Source: an uncultured Porphyromonadaceae bacterium | GTDB lineage: Bacteria; Bacteroidota; Bacteroidia; Bacteroidales; Muribaculaceae | Assembly (NCBI GenBank): GCA_900555165.1 | Contig: USKE01000012.1 | Location: 1-15,952 of the forward strand | Length of the DNA stretch: 15,952 nucleotides | Reading direction: 5' to 3' | Shown here: positions 7,365-14,323 of the stretch, piece after piece | How the letters are laid out: every line of letters begins with the position of its first letter | Numbering within the stretch: position 1 is the stretch's first letter | Position numbers and translations under genes: made by a program | Notes under the pieces: model-generated | Seen by the model: only the letters and a program-made list of their open reading frames with translations | The model's database searches: none | What the model was told of the DNA's origin: nothing

Positions 7365-7703
7365 TTATTTTTCCAGGAGGCGGGTGACCTCATCTTTTAA
7401 AACCGGAAGGTGACGTATCACAATGCCCCACATGATATCGTCGGTCACGCTGTCGTAGCCGTGTATCACGTAATTGCGGGTATCAACGGTTCTCCGCGCG
7501 GCGGTAATGTCAATATCCGGCATGCTTTTCAAAACGCGGTTGGTGGCCTCGCCTATTATGGTTATGTTACGTTCGATGGCACGCCGCAGGCATATATCTG
7601 CCTGATACACATCAAAACGTTTCTGACGGGATTCAAAAAACAGCTCAATCTCGTCGATGGCGCTCAGTATGTCTTCAAGAAATTTCTTTACTGATTGCTC
7701 CAT
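7365..7703 (-). CDS. hepT: HepT-like HEPN toxin (DUF86 family)
   Basis: A 112-residue, mostly helical protein of the HepT/DUF86 HEPN family. The family motif R-x4-H-x-Y is intact as R76-NYVI-H81-G-Y83, within the usual 'RNxxIHGYDxV' setting. In characterised members the Arg and His are the RNase site and the Tyr is the residue AMPylated by MntA. Helices with 'EATNRVLKS' and the C-terminal 'LPVLKDEVTRLLE' are also typical. It is the last gene of a four-gene minus-strand cassette. Its start overlaps the end of mntA by 16 nt, as expected for a translationally coupled toxin-antitoxin pair. Base composition is more AT-rich than the flanking housekeeping genes, which hints at acquisition. Toxicity is inferred from the family. 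Confidence 0.88.
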   Translation of the reverse strand: MEQSVKKFLEDILSAIDEIELFFESRQKRFDVYQADICLRRAIERNITIIGEATNRVLKSMPDIDITAARRTVDTRNYVIHGYDSVTDDIMWGIVIRHLPVLKDEVTRLLEK

Positions 7704-7999
7704 AGCAGCTGGCGTGTCCTGTCGACTTCCTGGCGGAAGAAAGAATTCTTTATAGACTTGTTTACAACCATGTCGACCTTGCGCCCGATAATTTTTTCTA
7801 TGGAATGTATGAAGTCGAAGAAATTGTCGGCAAAATCGAGTAATGCGATTTTCTGTTCGTCAAAATCAACCAAAAAATCCACATCGCTGTCATCGTTGAA
7901 ACGTGGAGTCAATATTGAGCCGAAAACCCACAGCCGTCTCACATTGTGTTTGCGACACAGCGCTATTATGGCATTCATGTTGAGTTCAATCAGTTTCAT
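7688..7999 (-). CDS. mntA: MntA-like minimal nucleotidyltransferase antitoxin
   Basis: A 103-residue nucleotidyltransferase of the small MNT family. The signature GS-x10-D-x-D is exact: G27-S28 in WVFGS, ten residues, then D39-V-D41 in SDVDFLVDF. A later 'GRKVDMVV' holds the third Asp. Characterised MntA proteins transfer AMP to a Tyr of HepT and neutralise it. I start at 7999 (MKLIELN). A longer frame from 8104 would add residues unlike the family and lie deep within the preceding gene. A start at 7978 (MNAIIAL) is also possible. With 7999 the gene overlaps the DUF2442 gene by 14 nt and hepT by 16 nt, so all three are tightly packed. Confidence 0.88.
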   Translation of the reverse strand: MKLIELNMNAIIALCRKHNVRRLWVFGSILTPRFNDDSDVDFLVDFDEQKIALLDFADNFFDFIHSIEKIIGRKVDMVVNKSIKNSFFRQEVDRTRQLLWSNQ

Positions 8000-8228
8000 G
8001 TTGCGTAAGTTGGTTTTTGTTAAAGAATCCGTCAAAAGAGAGGTCCTCGTCAAGCTCGGGCCAGTGTATGCCGAAATGTGACATGCGGAACGCGGCCCGT
8101 TCATCAGCTGTAGCGTTTCTGAGACGTCTGTAGTCTGAGAAATATTCGGTTCCCCGTCTTCCGTCTACAGTCTGTATCATGACGGCATCTTCTGTTACCC
8201 AGACACGTGCTATATCCGTACGGTTCAT
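7986..8228 (-). CDS. DUF2442 family protein
   Basis: An 80-residue protein whose pattern fits DUF2442: a strand-rich N-terminus with 'VDGRRGTEYFSDYRRLRNAT', then the hallmark 'GIHWPELDEDLSFDGFF' near the C-terminus (about 53-69). The molecular function is not established. Members are commonly next to a DUF4160 gene, as here, where the upstream stop and this start share ATGA (4-nt overlap). The next gene, mntA, overlaps its 3' end. The pair may be a small toxin-antitoxin-like unit, but that is speculation. Confidence 0.8.
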   Translation of the reverse strand: MNRTDIARVWVTEDAVMIQTVDGRRGTEYFSDYRRLRNATADERAAFRMSHFGIHWPELDEDLSFDGFFNKNQLTQHETD

Positions 8229-8479
8229 TTTCCGATGTTTTTGTTGAAATATTCGTTCCAGCGTTCGATGATGATGTGCTGATTTTCATCAATAATGGCC
8301 TCAATCATTCTTAGCTCGTTCTTTTTGAACCCGTGATTTTCCACCATTTTGATTTCAAGGACATTATATTTAGCTTCAGATTCTCCTTTACTTATATGTA
8401 CATGTACCGGGTCATGTTCGTTAGACCAGAAGAAAAACCTGAATCCCAAAAATATGAAAAGAGTCGGCATGATTTGCAT
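8225..8479 (-). CDS. DUF4160 family protein
   Basis: An 84-residue protein resembling DUF4160. It has the family N-terminus 'MPTLFIFLGFRFFFWSNEH' followed by 'DPVHVHISKGESEAKY', with the conserved His pair. The C-terminal half is helical, ending 'IIERWNEYFNKNIGK'. The ATG at 8479 follows the A-rich ACCAAAAACA; the ATG at 8470 (MPTL) is an equally plausible start and matches the usual family beginning. A TTG-initiated extension to 8500 is rejected because it overlaps the -7 box. First gene of the cassette, co-translated with DUF2442 by a 4-nt overlap. Function unknown. Confidence 0.78.
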   Translation of the reverse strand: MQIMPTLFIFLGFRFFFWSNEHDPVHVHISKGESEAKYNVLEIKMVENHGFKKNELRMIEAIIDENQHIIIERWNEYFNKNIGK

Positions 8480-8497
8480 TGTTTTTGGTTGATACTG

Positions 8498-8528
8498 CAA
8501 AAATAAGATTTTGGGGTGGAACGGGCAA
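8498..8528 (-). promoter_or_regulatory. Promoter of the DUF4160-DUF2442-mntA-hepT cassette
   Basis: On the minus strand TTG (8526-8528), a 20-bp spacer and TATTTTTG (8498-8505) match the Bacteroidales consensus apart from the first T of the -33 box. Transcription would start near 8491, about 12 nt before the ATG at 8479, and run through all four overlapping genes. Confidence 0.6.
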
Positions 8529-8588
8529 GGAGTAGGGCAAAAAAATACGCGGGCCTCACGGTCAGCGCATCACGATAGAAATCTTCTT

Positions 8589-8616
8589 TTGTCTTTGTCT
8601 TGTTGTCTTTGTCTTG
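8589..8616. repeat. 14-bp perfect tandem repeat at the tRNA 3' end
   Basis: TTGTCTTTGTCTTG occurs twice head to tail (8589-8602 and 8603-8616). It ends two bases before the 3' end of the tRNA-Ala gene, on the side facing the toxin-antitoxin cassette. The tract is almost pure pyrimidine on the + strand. Confidence 0.9.
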
Positions 8617-8618
8617 CG

Positions 8619-8692
8619 TGGAGTACAGCGGACTCGAACCGCTCACCTCGACACTGCCAGTGTCGCGCTCTAGCCAGATGAGCTAGTACCCC
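8619..8692 (-). tRNA. tRNA-Ala (anticodon GGC)
   Basis: Read on the minus strand, a 74-nt cloverleaf can be folded. The acceptor stem GGGGUAC pairs with GUACUCC and includes the G3-U70 wobble that identifies alanine tRNAs. The anticodon stem CGACA/UGUCG holds the loop CUGGCAG, anticodon GGC, reading GCC codons. The T arm shows GGUUCGAGUCC. The discriminator base is A73. The 3' CCA is not encoded (CGC follows), so it must be added after transcription. The D arm (GCUC..GAGC) is intact. Confidence 0.95.
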
Positions 8693-8728
8693 AGTTTTAA
8701 GCGAGAGGTGTTTCTCTCAATTGCGATG

Positions 8729-8759
8729 CAAAGGTACGATTATTTTCTGAAACTCCAAA
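8729..8759 (-). promoter_or_regulatory. Promoter of tRNA-Ala
   Basis: On the minus strand TTTG (8756-8759), exactly 19 bp, then TACCTTTG (8729-8736): a full match to the Bacteroidales consensus with the same spacing as the rpsA promoter. Transcription would begin about 30 nt before the mature tRNA 5' end. Confidence 0.85.
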
Positions 8760-8882
8760 ATTTCGGGCCAAATATTTTAAGATTTTTTTGCGCGGGGCAT
8801 TCGGGTTGGCTCCTGTGCGCCGATTTATACCGATTTATAATATAATAGCGCGCGAAAGTCAAGCTATTTGCGAGTTATTTGC

Positions 8883-8890
8883 TAAATTTG
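8883..8890 (+). promoter_or_regulatory. Candidate -7 box for the lysS operon
   Basis: TAAATTTG matches TAnnTTTG. No -33 TTTG lies at 19-21 bp, although TTTG occurs closer (8867-8870). It would give a leader of about 75 nt before the lysS start. Confidence 0.45.
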
Positions 8891-8970
8891 CAGTAATTTT
8901 AGCGAGGAGTGCCCCGGCGTGTCTGCCCCGGCGCCCTGAAACGAGATAATAACGGAAACAATATACCACG

Positions 8971-10758
8971 ATGAATATACTTGAACTTAGCGAACAGGAG
9001 ATAGTGCGCCGCGAGTCGTTGCGCCGCATGCGCGAGATGGGGATTGACCCTTATCCCGCCGCAGAGTTCCCCGTAACAGGATATACCGACGAAATCGCCG
9101 CCAACTTCACCGATCCCGAGCTTGATGCCGAAGGGAATCCCCCCGCCGGCTACGAGCCCCGCCATGTCAGCATCGCAGGGCGTGTGATGTCGCGCCGTAT
9201 CATGGGCAAGGCCTCGTTCATGGAACTGCAGGACGCCCGCGGCCGCATACAGGTCTATATAAACCGCGACGAGATCTGCCCCGGCGAAGACAAAGAGCTC
9301 TACAACACCGTGTTCAAGAAACTGCTCGACATCGGCGACTTTGTGGGTGTCGAGGGGTATGTGTTCCGCACCCAGACGGGCGAGATCTCGGTACATGCCC
9401 AGCGTCTTGTGGTATTGTCGAAAGCGCTGCGCCCCCTTCCGGTGGTCAAAGTCAAGGACGGCGTGACATATGACGCGTTCGACGACCCCGAGCTGCGTTA
9501 CCGCCGCCGTTATGTGGATCTGGTGGTGAACGACGGCGTAAAGGATGTGTTCATCAAGCGCACCAAGGTGTTCAACACCATGCGCCAGTATTTCAACGAG
9601 CACGGCTACATGGAGGTCGAGACTCCTATCCTCCAGTCGATTCCCGGCGGTGCCTCGGCACGTCCGTTCATCACCCATCACAACGCGCTCGACATCCCCC
9701 TGTACCTGCGCATCGCCGACGAGCTTTACCTCAAGCGCCTGATTGTGGGCGGTTTTGAAGGTGTGTACGAGTTCTCGAAGAACTTCCGCAACGAGGGCAT
9801 GGACCGCACCCACAACCCCGAGTTCACCTGTATGGAGATATATGTCTCGTACAAGGACTACAACTGGATGATGGACTTCACCGAGAAGATGCTCGAACGC
9901 ATCTGCCGCGAGGTCAACGGCACCGATCATGTGAAAGTGGGCGACAATGAGATTTCGTTCAAGGCTCCGTTCCCGCGCGTGACCATGCGCCAGGCCATCC
10001 TCGACCATACCGGTTTCGACATCGACGGCAAGAGCGAGGATGAACTCCGAGCCGCCGCCCGCGGCATGGGCATCGAGGTCGACGAGACCATGGGCAAAGG
10101 CAAGCTCATCGACGAGATTTTCGGCGAGAAGTGCGAGGGCACATACATTCAGCCCACCTTCATCACCGATTACCCCATCGAGATGTCGCCCCTTACCAAG
10201 CGTCACCGCGAGAATCCCGAGCTTACCGAGCGTTTCGAGCTCATGGTCAACGGCAAGGAGCTGGCCAACGCATACTCCGAGCTCAACGATCCCATCGACC
10301 AGTATGAACGTTTCGTAGAGCAGATGCGTTTGTCAGAGAAGGGGGATGACGAGGCCATGATCATTGACCACGACTTCATCCGTGCCCTCGAATACGGCAT
10401 GCCCCCCACATCGGGCATGGGTATCGGCATGGACCGTCTGGTGATGCTCATGACCGGGCAGACCACCATCCAGGAGGTGCTGTTCTTCCCCCAGATGCGT
10501 CCCGAGAAAGTTGCTCCTCGCGACAAGGACGAGGCCTTCGAGGCCGTCGGCGTCGACAAGGAGTGGATCGCCCCCGTGCGCAAGGCCGGCTGCGCCACCG
10601 TTGCCGCTCTGGCAGGGGCCACCGCCGGCAAGCTCGTGCAGGAGCTCATCGGCATCAACAAGAAGTTCAAGCTCGGCCTGAAATCGCCCCAGATGGATCA
10701 GGTCACAGCCTGGATCGAGGCGGCAAAGGCCGCACAGCCTGCACAGGAAGAGGCCTGA
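8971..10758 (+). CDS. lysS: Lysyl-tRNA synthetase, class II
   Basis: Charges tRNA-Lys with lysine in the cytoplasm. The 595-residue protein has the N-terminal anticodon-binding OB fold (about 65-160, '[23 protein letters not shown]'). The class II catalytic core follows, with motif 1 around '[14 protein letters not shown]', motif 2 '[15 protein letters not shown]' (from F272) and motif 3 '[12 protein letters not shown]' (G482-L493). It is longer than the ~505-residue enterobacterial enzyme because of a C-terminal tail (about 517-595) rich in Ala/Lys helices, which I take to be a Bacteroidota feature. First gene of a + strand run with gpsA 47 bp downstream. A start at 8971 is preceded by an A-rich stretch. 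Confidence 0.97.
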   Translation: MNILELSEQEIVRRESLRRMREMGIDPYPAAEFPVTGYTDEIAANFTDPELDAEGNPPAGYEPRHVSIAGRVMSRRIMGKASFMELQDARGRIQVYINRDEICPGEDKELYNTVFKKLLDIGDFVGVEGYVFRTQTGEISVHAQRLVVLSKALRPLPVVKVKDGVTYDAFDDPELRYRRRYVDLVVNDGVKDVFIKRTKVFNTMRQYFNEHGYMEVETPILQSIPGGASARPFITHHNALDIPLYLRIADELYLKRLIVGGFEGVYEFSKNFRNEGMDRTHNPEFTCMEIYVSYKDYNWMMDFTEKMLERICREVNGTDHVKVGDNEISFKAPFPRVTMRQAILDHTGFDIDGKSEDELRAAARGMGIEVDETMGKGKLIDEIFGEKCEGTYIQPTFITDYPIEMSPLTKRHRENPELTERFELMVNGKELANAYSELNDPIDQYERFVEQMRLSEKGDDEAMIIDHDFIRALEYGMPPTSGMGIGMDRLVMLMTGQTTIQEVLFFPQMRPEKVAPRDKDEAFEAVGVDKEWIAPVRKAGCATVAALAGATAGKLVQELIGINKKFKLGLKSPQMDQVTAWIEAAKAAQPAQEEA

Positions 10759-10805
10759 ACATTCCGTTATCCCCGGCACAGGGGCAAAACGTAATTTGAC
10801 AAACC

Positions 10806-11813
10806 ATGGAAAAAACTGGATTTCCCGGTCGGATAGCCGTGATGGGCGGCGGCTCGTGGGCCACGGCCCTGGCCAAACTTCTGCTCAACGGCACCGACTC
10901 GATATTGTGGTATATGCGCCGCGAAGACCGTATCGACGATTTCCGCCGTCTTGGTCACAACCCGGCGTATCTTACCGACGTGCCCTTCGACATCAACCGC
11001 ATCGAGTTCTCGACCGACATCAACTACATATCCGAGAAGGCCGACACGCTTATGCTGGTCATGCCCTCGCCATACTTCAAGAGCCACATAGAGAAACTTA
11101 CAACCGACATATCGCAGAAATATGTGGTGTCGGCCGTGAAAGGGATCGTGCCTGACGAGAACCAGCTCATCACCGACTACATGCACGACAATTTCGGGGT
11201 GTCGCATGACCGCATGCTTGTGGTCTCGGGTCCCTGTCATGCCGAGGAGGTGGCGCTGCAGCGCCCGACCTACCTTACCATCGGCTGCCGCGACATCGAC
11301 GCCGCCGCGCGGTTCGGCGAGGTGCTGTGCAGTGCCAAGAACTGCCACGCCATCGCTTCGACCGACGTCGACGGCATCGAGTATGCCGGTGTGATGAAGA
11401 ATATCTACGCCATCGCCGCCGGCATCGTGCATGGCATGAAACGCGGCGACAACTTCCTGGCCATGCTCGTCAGCAACGCCATCCGCGAGATGGAGTACTT
11501 CCTCAACGCCGTAGACCCGCGCGAACGCCGCATCTGCGACTCGGTGTATCTTGGCGACCTGCTCGTCACAGCCTATTCTCGGTTCAGCCGAAACCACAAC
11601 TTCGGCTCGATGATCGGGAAAGGGTATTCCGTCAAGGCCGCCCGTATGGAGATGGAGCAGACCGCCGAGGGATATTACGGCGCCAAGTGCATACACGAGA
11701 TAAACCTGCGCCACGAGGTGTATATGCCCATCGCCGAGGCGGTGTATGACATTCTCTACCGCCGCGTGCGCCCTGAATACGCCATATCGCGCATCGCCGA
11801 CCGCCTGACCTGA
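10806..11813 (+). CDS. gpsA: NAD(P)+-dependent glycerol-3-phosphate dehydrogenase
   Basis: Reduces dihydroxyacetone phosphate to sn-glycerol 3-phosphate, the backbone precursor of phospholipids. The 335 residues show the Rossmann glycine motif '[13 protein letters not shown]' (11-23), 'SAVKGI' with K112, 'SGPCHAEEV' (141-149), the catalytic Lys in '[12 protein letters not shown]' (K198) and the substrate-binding 'RNHNFG' (262-267). The second position of the usual G-x-G-x-W-G motif is kept but the following Gly is Ala (W18-A19), a mild variant. It lies 47 bp after lysS and 32 bp before the ABC ATPase gene, so is likely co-transcribed. A lysS-gpsA pair is, to my recollection, common in Bacteroidales. 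Confidence 0.95.
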   Translation: MEKTGFPGRIAVMGGGSWATALAKLLLNGTDSILWYMRREDRIDDFRRLGHNPAYLTDVPFDINRIEFSTDINYISEKADTLMLVMPSPYFKSHIEKLTTDISQKYVVSAVKGIVPDENQLITDYMHDNFGVSHDRMLVVSGPCHAEEVALQRPTYLTIGCRDIDAAARFGEVLCSAKNCHAIASTDVDGIEYAGVMKNIYAIAAGIVHGMKRGDNFLAMLVSNAIREMEYFLNAVDPRERRICDSVYLGDLLVTAYSRFSRNHNFGSMIGKGYSVKAARMEMEQTAEGYYGAKCIHEINLRHEVYMPIAEAVYDILYRRVRPEYAISRIADRLT

Positions 11814-11845
11814 CCCGAAGAGACTTCACGCTGACAGACGCAGAC

Positions 11846-12502
11846 ATGATTTCGGCACGCGACATACACAAGTCATTCGGCACCCTTGAGGTAATCAGGG
11901 GTGTCGACCTCGACATCGAGCCGGGGCGCGTAACAGCCATTGTCGGGCCGAGCGGCGCCGGCAAGACCACGCTCCTGCAGATACTCGGCACTCTCGACCG
12001 TCCCGACAGTGGCACCGTCAGCTATGACGGCGGCGCGAATCTCTTTGACCTGTCGCAGGCCGGTCAGGCGCGGTTCCGCAACCGAAACATCGGTTTTGTG
12101 TTCCAGTTCCATCAGCTGTTGCCTGAGTTCACGCTCCGCGAGAATGTGGCCATGCCCGCGCTTATCGGCGGCACAGCGCGCGGCGAGGCTTTCGCCGAGG
12201 CTGACCGGCTTATCGGGCGCCTCGGGCTTGCCGACCGTGCCGGGCACCGTCCCGCACAGCTCTCGGGTGGTGAATGTCAGCGTGCTGCCGTGGCCAGGGC
12301 GCTCATAAACAAGCCGCAGGCGATATTGGCCACCCCGCGCTCGGGCAGTCTCGACTCGCATAACCGCGCCCTGCTGCACAAACTGTTTTTCGACCTGCGC
12401 GACGAGCTCGGCGTCACGTTTGTCATTGTTACTCATGACGAGCATCTTGCCGCCGATGCCGACCGCGTGATCCACATGCGCGATGGCCTGATTACCGACT
12501 GA
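11846..12502 (+). CDS. LolD/MacB-type ABC ATPase with a defective Walker B
   Basis: A 218-residue nucleotide-binding subunit of the lipoprotein-release/MacB family. Walker A is intact (GPSGAGKTT, 34-42), as are the Q-loop (Q87 in [17 protein letters not shown]), the signature (LSGGECQR, 139-146), the D-loop (SGSLD, 166-170) and the H-loop His (H197). The Walker B segment, normally ILADEPSG, reads I160-L-A-T163-P164-R165-S-G. Both the Mg-binding Asp and the catalytic Glu are missing (codons at 12332-12340). The frame is open on both sides. ATP binding may persist, but hydrolysis should be lost unless this is a sequence error. No FtsX-type permease gene is adjacent. The stop shares a base with the next start (TGATG), so the lipoprotein is probably co-translated. 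Confidence 0.9.
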   Translation: MISARDIHKSFGTLEVIRGVDLDIEPGRVTAIVGPSGAGKTTLLQILGTLDRPDSGTVSYDGGANLFDLSQAGQARFRNRNIGFVFQFHQLLPEFTLRENVAMPALIGGTARGEAFAEADRLIGRLGLADRAGHRPAQLSGGECQRAAVARALINKPQAILATPRSGSLDSHNRALLHKLFFDLRDELGVTFVIVTHDEHLAADADRVIHMRDGLITD

Positions 12503-13230
12503 TGAAACCCCTCACGACCTACATCACCTCCATCGCGGCCACCCTCATGACGCTTGCATGCGCGGGGTGCGCCGAAAGCGGCCCCGACAGCCGCGACGCC
12601 ACATTATATAATATAGTCGAGCTGACCGAGATGGATGCGGGCACAACCACGTTTGCCCTTTACAGCCAGGATTCCGGTACTCCCGCCACGCTCACATGCC
12701 GCGGCGAGGTGATCGACACCACCGCCGTGCACGAGGGCAACGCGCTTTATCTCGGGTACATGACCCACGGGCAGGGCCCTGATGAGTCCGGCGAAATCAC
12801 CCCCGTGGGCTATGCACGCATAAACAACCTGATGCTCCAGCAGGCCGACATGGCCGACCTGACTGGGTGGAATCTTGACCCGTTGTCGGTAGAAAGTCTC
12901 TGGCGTGCCGGCTCGCAGGTGTTCATGCGGCTGATGTTGCCGTATGACGACAATCCCCGCCAGTTCGCGCTCATAGTCGACAAGGCCACGCTTGAAAATG
13001 CTGTCCCCGACGCTTATCTTTTGCACAGGCGCGAGACCGCGGCGCCCACATTCAGCCGCCGCTATTATGCCGCCGTCCAGCTCAGAAACCTCTGGTCACA
13101 CAGCAATGTCACCGCCCTGCGCATCCATGTGGCCACCGGCGCCGGCGAGCAGGTCTTCACCATCAGCAACCCACCGGCACACTGGAAGCGGCCGCACAAG
13201 CAGGCTGCGCGGCCGCGGTTTCAGAAATAA
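12502..13230 (+). CDS. Putative lipoprotein, possibly NigD-like
   Basis: A 242-residue protein of unknown function. A hydrophobic N-terminal signal ends in L18-A-C20-A-G-C23, so either Cys could be lipidated; neither fits the lipobox perfectly. The body is strand-rich. A segment 'LWRAGSQVFMRLMLPYD' followed by 'FALIVDKATLENAVPDAYLLHRRE' and a final 'VTALRIHV' strand loosely recalls the layout of NigD-like lipoproteins of Bacteroidales, but that is weak resemblance only. The last ~20 residues are basic and low in hydrophobics, encoded across two GCGGCCGC sites (13188-13195 and 13209-13216). Start codon overlaps the ATPase stop by 1 nt, so the two are likely made together. Last gene of the lysS run. 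Confidence 0.7.
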   Translation: MKPLTTYITSIAATLMTLACAGCAESGPDSRDATLYNIVELTEMDAGTTTFALYSQDSGTPATLTCRGEVIDTTAVHEGNALYLGYMTHGQGPDESGEITPVGYARINNLMLQQADMADLTGWNLDPLSVESLWRAGSQVFMRLMLPYDDNPRQFALIVDKATLENAVPDAYLLHRRETAAPTFSRRYYAAVQLRNLWSHSNVTALRIHVATGAGEQVFTISNPPAHWKRPHKQAARPRFQK

Positions 13231-13247
13231 AATGCAGTTTCGGTTCA

Positions 13248-13273
13248 GTTATCGGCCGAGCTCGGCCGATAAC
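13248..13273. terminator. 26-bp perfect palindrome after the lysS operon
   Basis: GTTATCGGCCGAG (13248-13260) is followed directly by its exact reverse complement (13261-13273). It lies 18 bp past the lipoprotein stop, in the gap between convergent genes. A cruciform or a strong RNA hairpin is possible. There is no T run, so a Rho-independent terminator is not proved; mRNA-end protection or a protein site are alternatives. Confidence 0.45.
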
Positions 13274-13275
13274 AC

Positions 13276-13304
13276 GACAGGTGTGCTGAACGGGTGCACC
13301 TGTC
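13276..13304. terminator. Second hairpin between convergent genes
   Basis: GACAGGTG (13276-13283) pairs with CACCTGTC (13297-13304), and G-T and G-C pairs can extend the stem inward. It follows the 26-bp palindrome by two bases. It could serve as a terminator for either convergent transcript; no T tract is present. A third weak GC hairpin lies at about 13322-13341. Confidence 0.35.
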
Positions 13305-13345
13305 ATGTATGCCATCACCGAGGGGCCTGATAAGGCGCCCCCGTT

Positions 13346-14080
13346 TCACGCCTTTTCCGGTTCTTTTTCCTCTTTTTCTTGCTTTTCAGTGCCTTTTTCT
13401 TCGGGCGCTTTTTCAGGAGCTTTGGCACCTTCTTTTTCAGCCTTTTCAGACGCGGTTTCGGGTTTGGCGGCGTTTTCGGCCTCAGTCTTTTGGGCGGCCT
13501 TGAGGGCTTTTGTGTAGCGGCGGTGCTGCGAGTATGCGTATGAGGTTATTATCAGGCCGTTGACGCCGTAGATTACGGCACCGATGCCGGTGGTGAGCAG
13601 TACCCATTTCTCGTTGCCGTAGTCATCGACACCGGCGGGTTTATGGAAGAAGTCGACCACGATAAGCACCACACCCCCTACAAGAATCACGAGCGCCCCG
13701 AAGATGAGCCATCCCGGGTACTGTGCCGCACGTGCCTTGCGCGAGAGCTGCGCGCACTGGTGGATGCCGCCGGCGATGAGCAGGATGCCGAACAGATAGA
13801 CCAGCAGCGGACGGAACACGTCGGGCATGCACCACACCACCACGCCGAGACCCAGGCCGCCTATGCCGCAGATGAACCGCAGGGCGCGGTCGGCGGCCGA
13901 ATGATTTTCGGCACTATGCTTGAACGAGAGTCCCAGCAGGGTGAGTATGCCGGGCACAACAAACGCGAGGCCGCAGATGAAAAGCACGATGTTGGTTATC
14001 GGACGTCCGATATAGCAGAGTACCACAATCCCGAGAATGAGTGCGGTGAACGAAATCAATGTATTGGCTTTGAAGTTCAT
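13346..14080 (-). CDS. DUF308/HdeD-like membrane protein with charged tail
   Basis: A 244-residue inner-membrane protein. Six hydrophobic helices are visible (about 7-25, 29-50, 67-85, 88-108, 122-143 and 158-181), arranged as repeated hairpins with small-residue motifs (LFGILLIAGGIHQ), as in DUF308/HdeD proteins. Enterobacterial HdeD is linked to acid resistance; no function is known for this one. After the last helix, residues 186-244 form a cytoplasmic-type tail of mainly Lys, Glu, Ala and Pro, with repeats of EKA/EKE type; its coding strand is nearly pure purine. Nothing else is in the transcript. It converges on the lysS run and diverges from mtnN. Confidence 0.75.
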   Translation of the reverse strand: MNFKANTLISFTALILGIVVLCYIGRPITNIVLFICGLAFVVPGILTLLGLSFKHSAENHSAADRALRFICGIGGLGLGVVVWCMPDVFRPLLVYLFGILLIAGGIHQCAQLSRKARAAQYPGWLIFGALVILVGGVVLIVVDFFHKPAGVDDYGNEKWVLLTTGIGAVIYGVNGLIITSYAYSQHRRYTKALKAAQKTEAENAAKPETASEKAEKEGAKAPEKAPEEKGTEKQEKEEKEPEKA

Positions 14081-14127
14081 AGTTGATATAAATAGTGGAA
14101 CGTTATGGTTTTACTGTCGGCGAGATT

Positions 14128-14239
14128 GTTGCAGAACCCTGCAGTCGGTAGGGACATGCCTTTGGCATGTTGAGGTGAGTCATTGATTATCAGGCAAACA
14201 TCGCAAAGCGATGTCCCTACGATTTGCATGTGCTGCAAC
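14128..14239. repeat. REP/BIME-like inverted element
   Basis: Two small hairpins face each other. Left: GTAGGG then ACATGCC-TTT-GGCATGT (14148-14170). Right: ACATCGC-AAA-GCGATGT then CCCTAC (14198-14220). The outer 10 bases (14148-14157 and 14211-14220) are exact inverted repeats, and GTTGCAG/CTGCAAC (14128-14134, 14233-14239) extends the symmetry. A GTAG foot next to a short palindrome, paired head to head, is the plan of REP sequences mobilised by RAYT transposases. No such transposase gene is in the window. If the -7 box at 14260 is used, the element lies in the leader of the DUF308 gene. Confidence 0.65.
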
Positions 14240-14259
14240 GCGCTTTCAGTATATAAACA

Positions 14260-14267
14260 CAAAAGTA
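14260..14267 (-). promoter_or_regulatory. Candidate -7 box for the DUF308 gene
   Basis: TACTTTTG on the minus strand fits TAnnTTTG, without a -33 TTTG at the right distance. It would give a ~170-nt leader that includes the whole REP-like element. Confidence 0.35.
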
Positions 14268-14311
14268 ACCAAAAATCGTTCCCCGAGAGCTAAAAAAGTT
14301 TATGAAGTTCG

Positions 14312-14319
14312 TAACTTTG
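14312..14319 (+). promoter_or_regulatory. -7 box directly before the mtnN ATG
   Basis: TAACTTTG, identical to the rpsA -7 box, ends four bases before the ATG at 14324. The mRNA is therefore expected to start at or beside the AUG. No clear -33 TTTG is seen. Confidence 0.55.
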
Positions 14320-14323
14320 TGAT

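Noticed and set aside
7688..8104. Longer 138-residue version of MntA
   Set aside because: The extra N-terminal residues are a shadow of the DUF2442 gene and unlike the family, which begins a few residues before the Leu-Cys-x-Lys-His helix.
8899..10206. 435-codon open frame on the minus strand opposite lysS
   Set aside because: It lies antisense to a clearly conserved synthetase and its translation (Val/His/Leu/Ala-rich, no family pattern) is typical of a GC-rich shadow frame.
10791..10797. TAATTTG just before gpsA as an internal promoter
   Set aside because: One base short of TAnnTTTG and no -33 box; the gene fits better as part of the lysS transcript.
10767..11714. 315-codon minus-strand open frame opposite gpsA
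   Set aside because: Same reason: a shadow of gpsA codon bias, with no recognisable domain.
13188..13216. Pair of GCGGCCGC palindromes in the lipoprotein 3' end
   Set aside because: They could form a stem, but they lie within the coding frame, in GC-rich DNA where such octamers are common.
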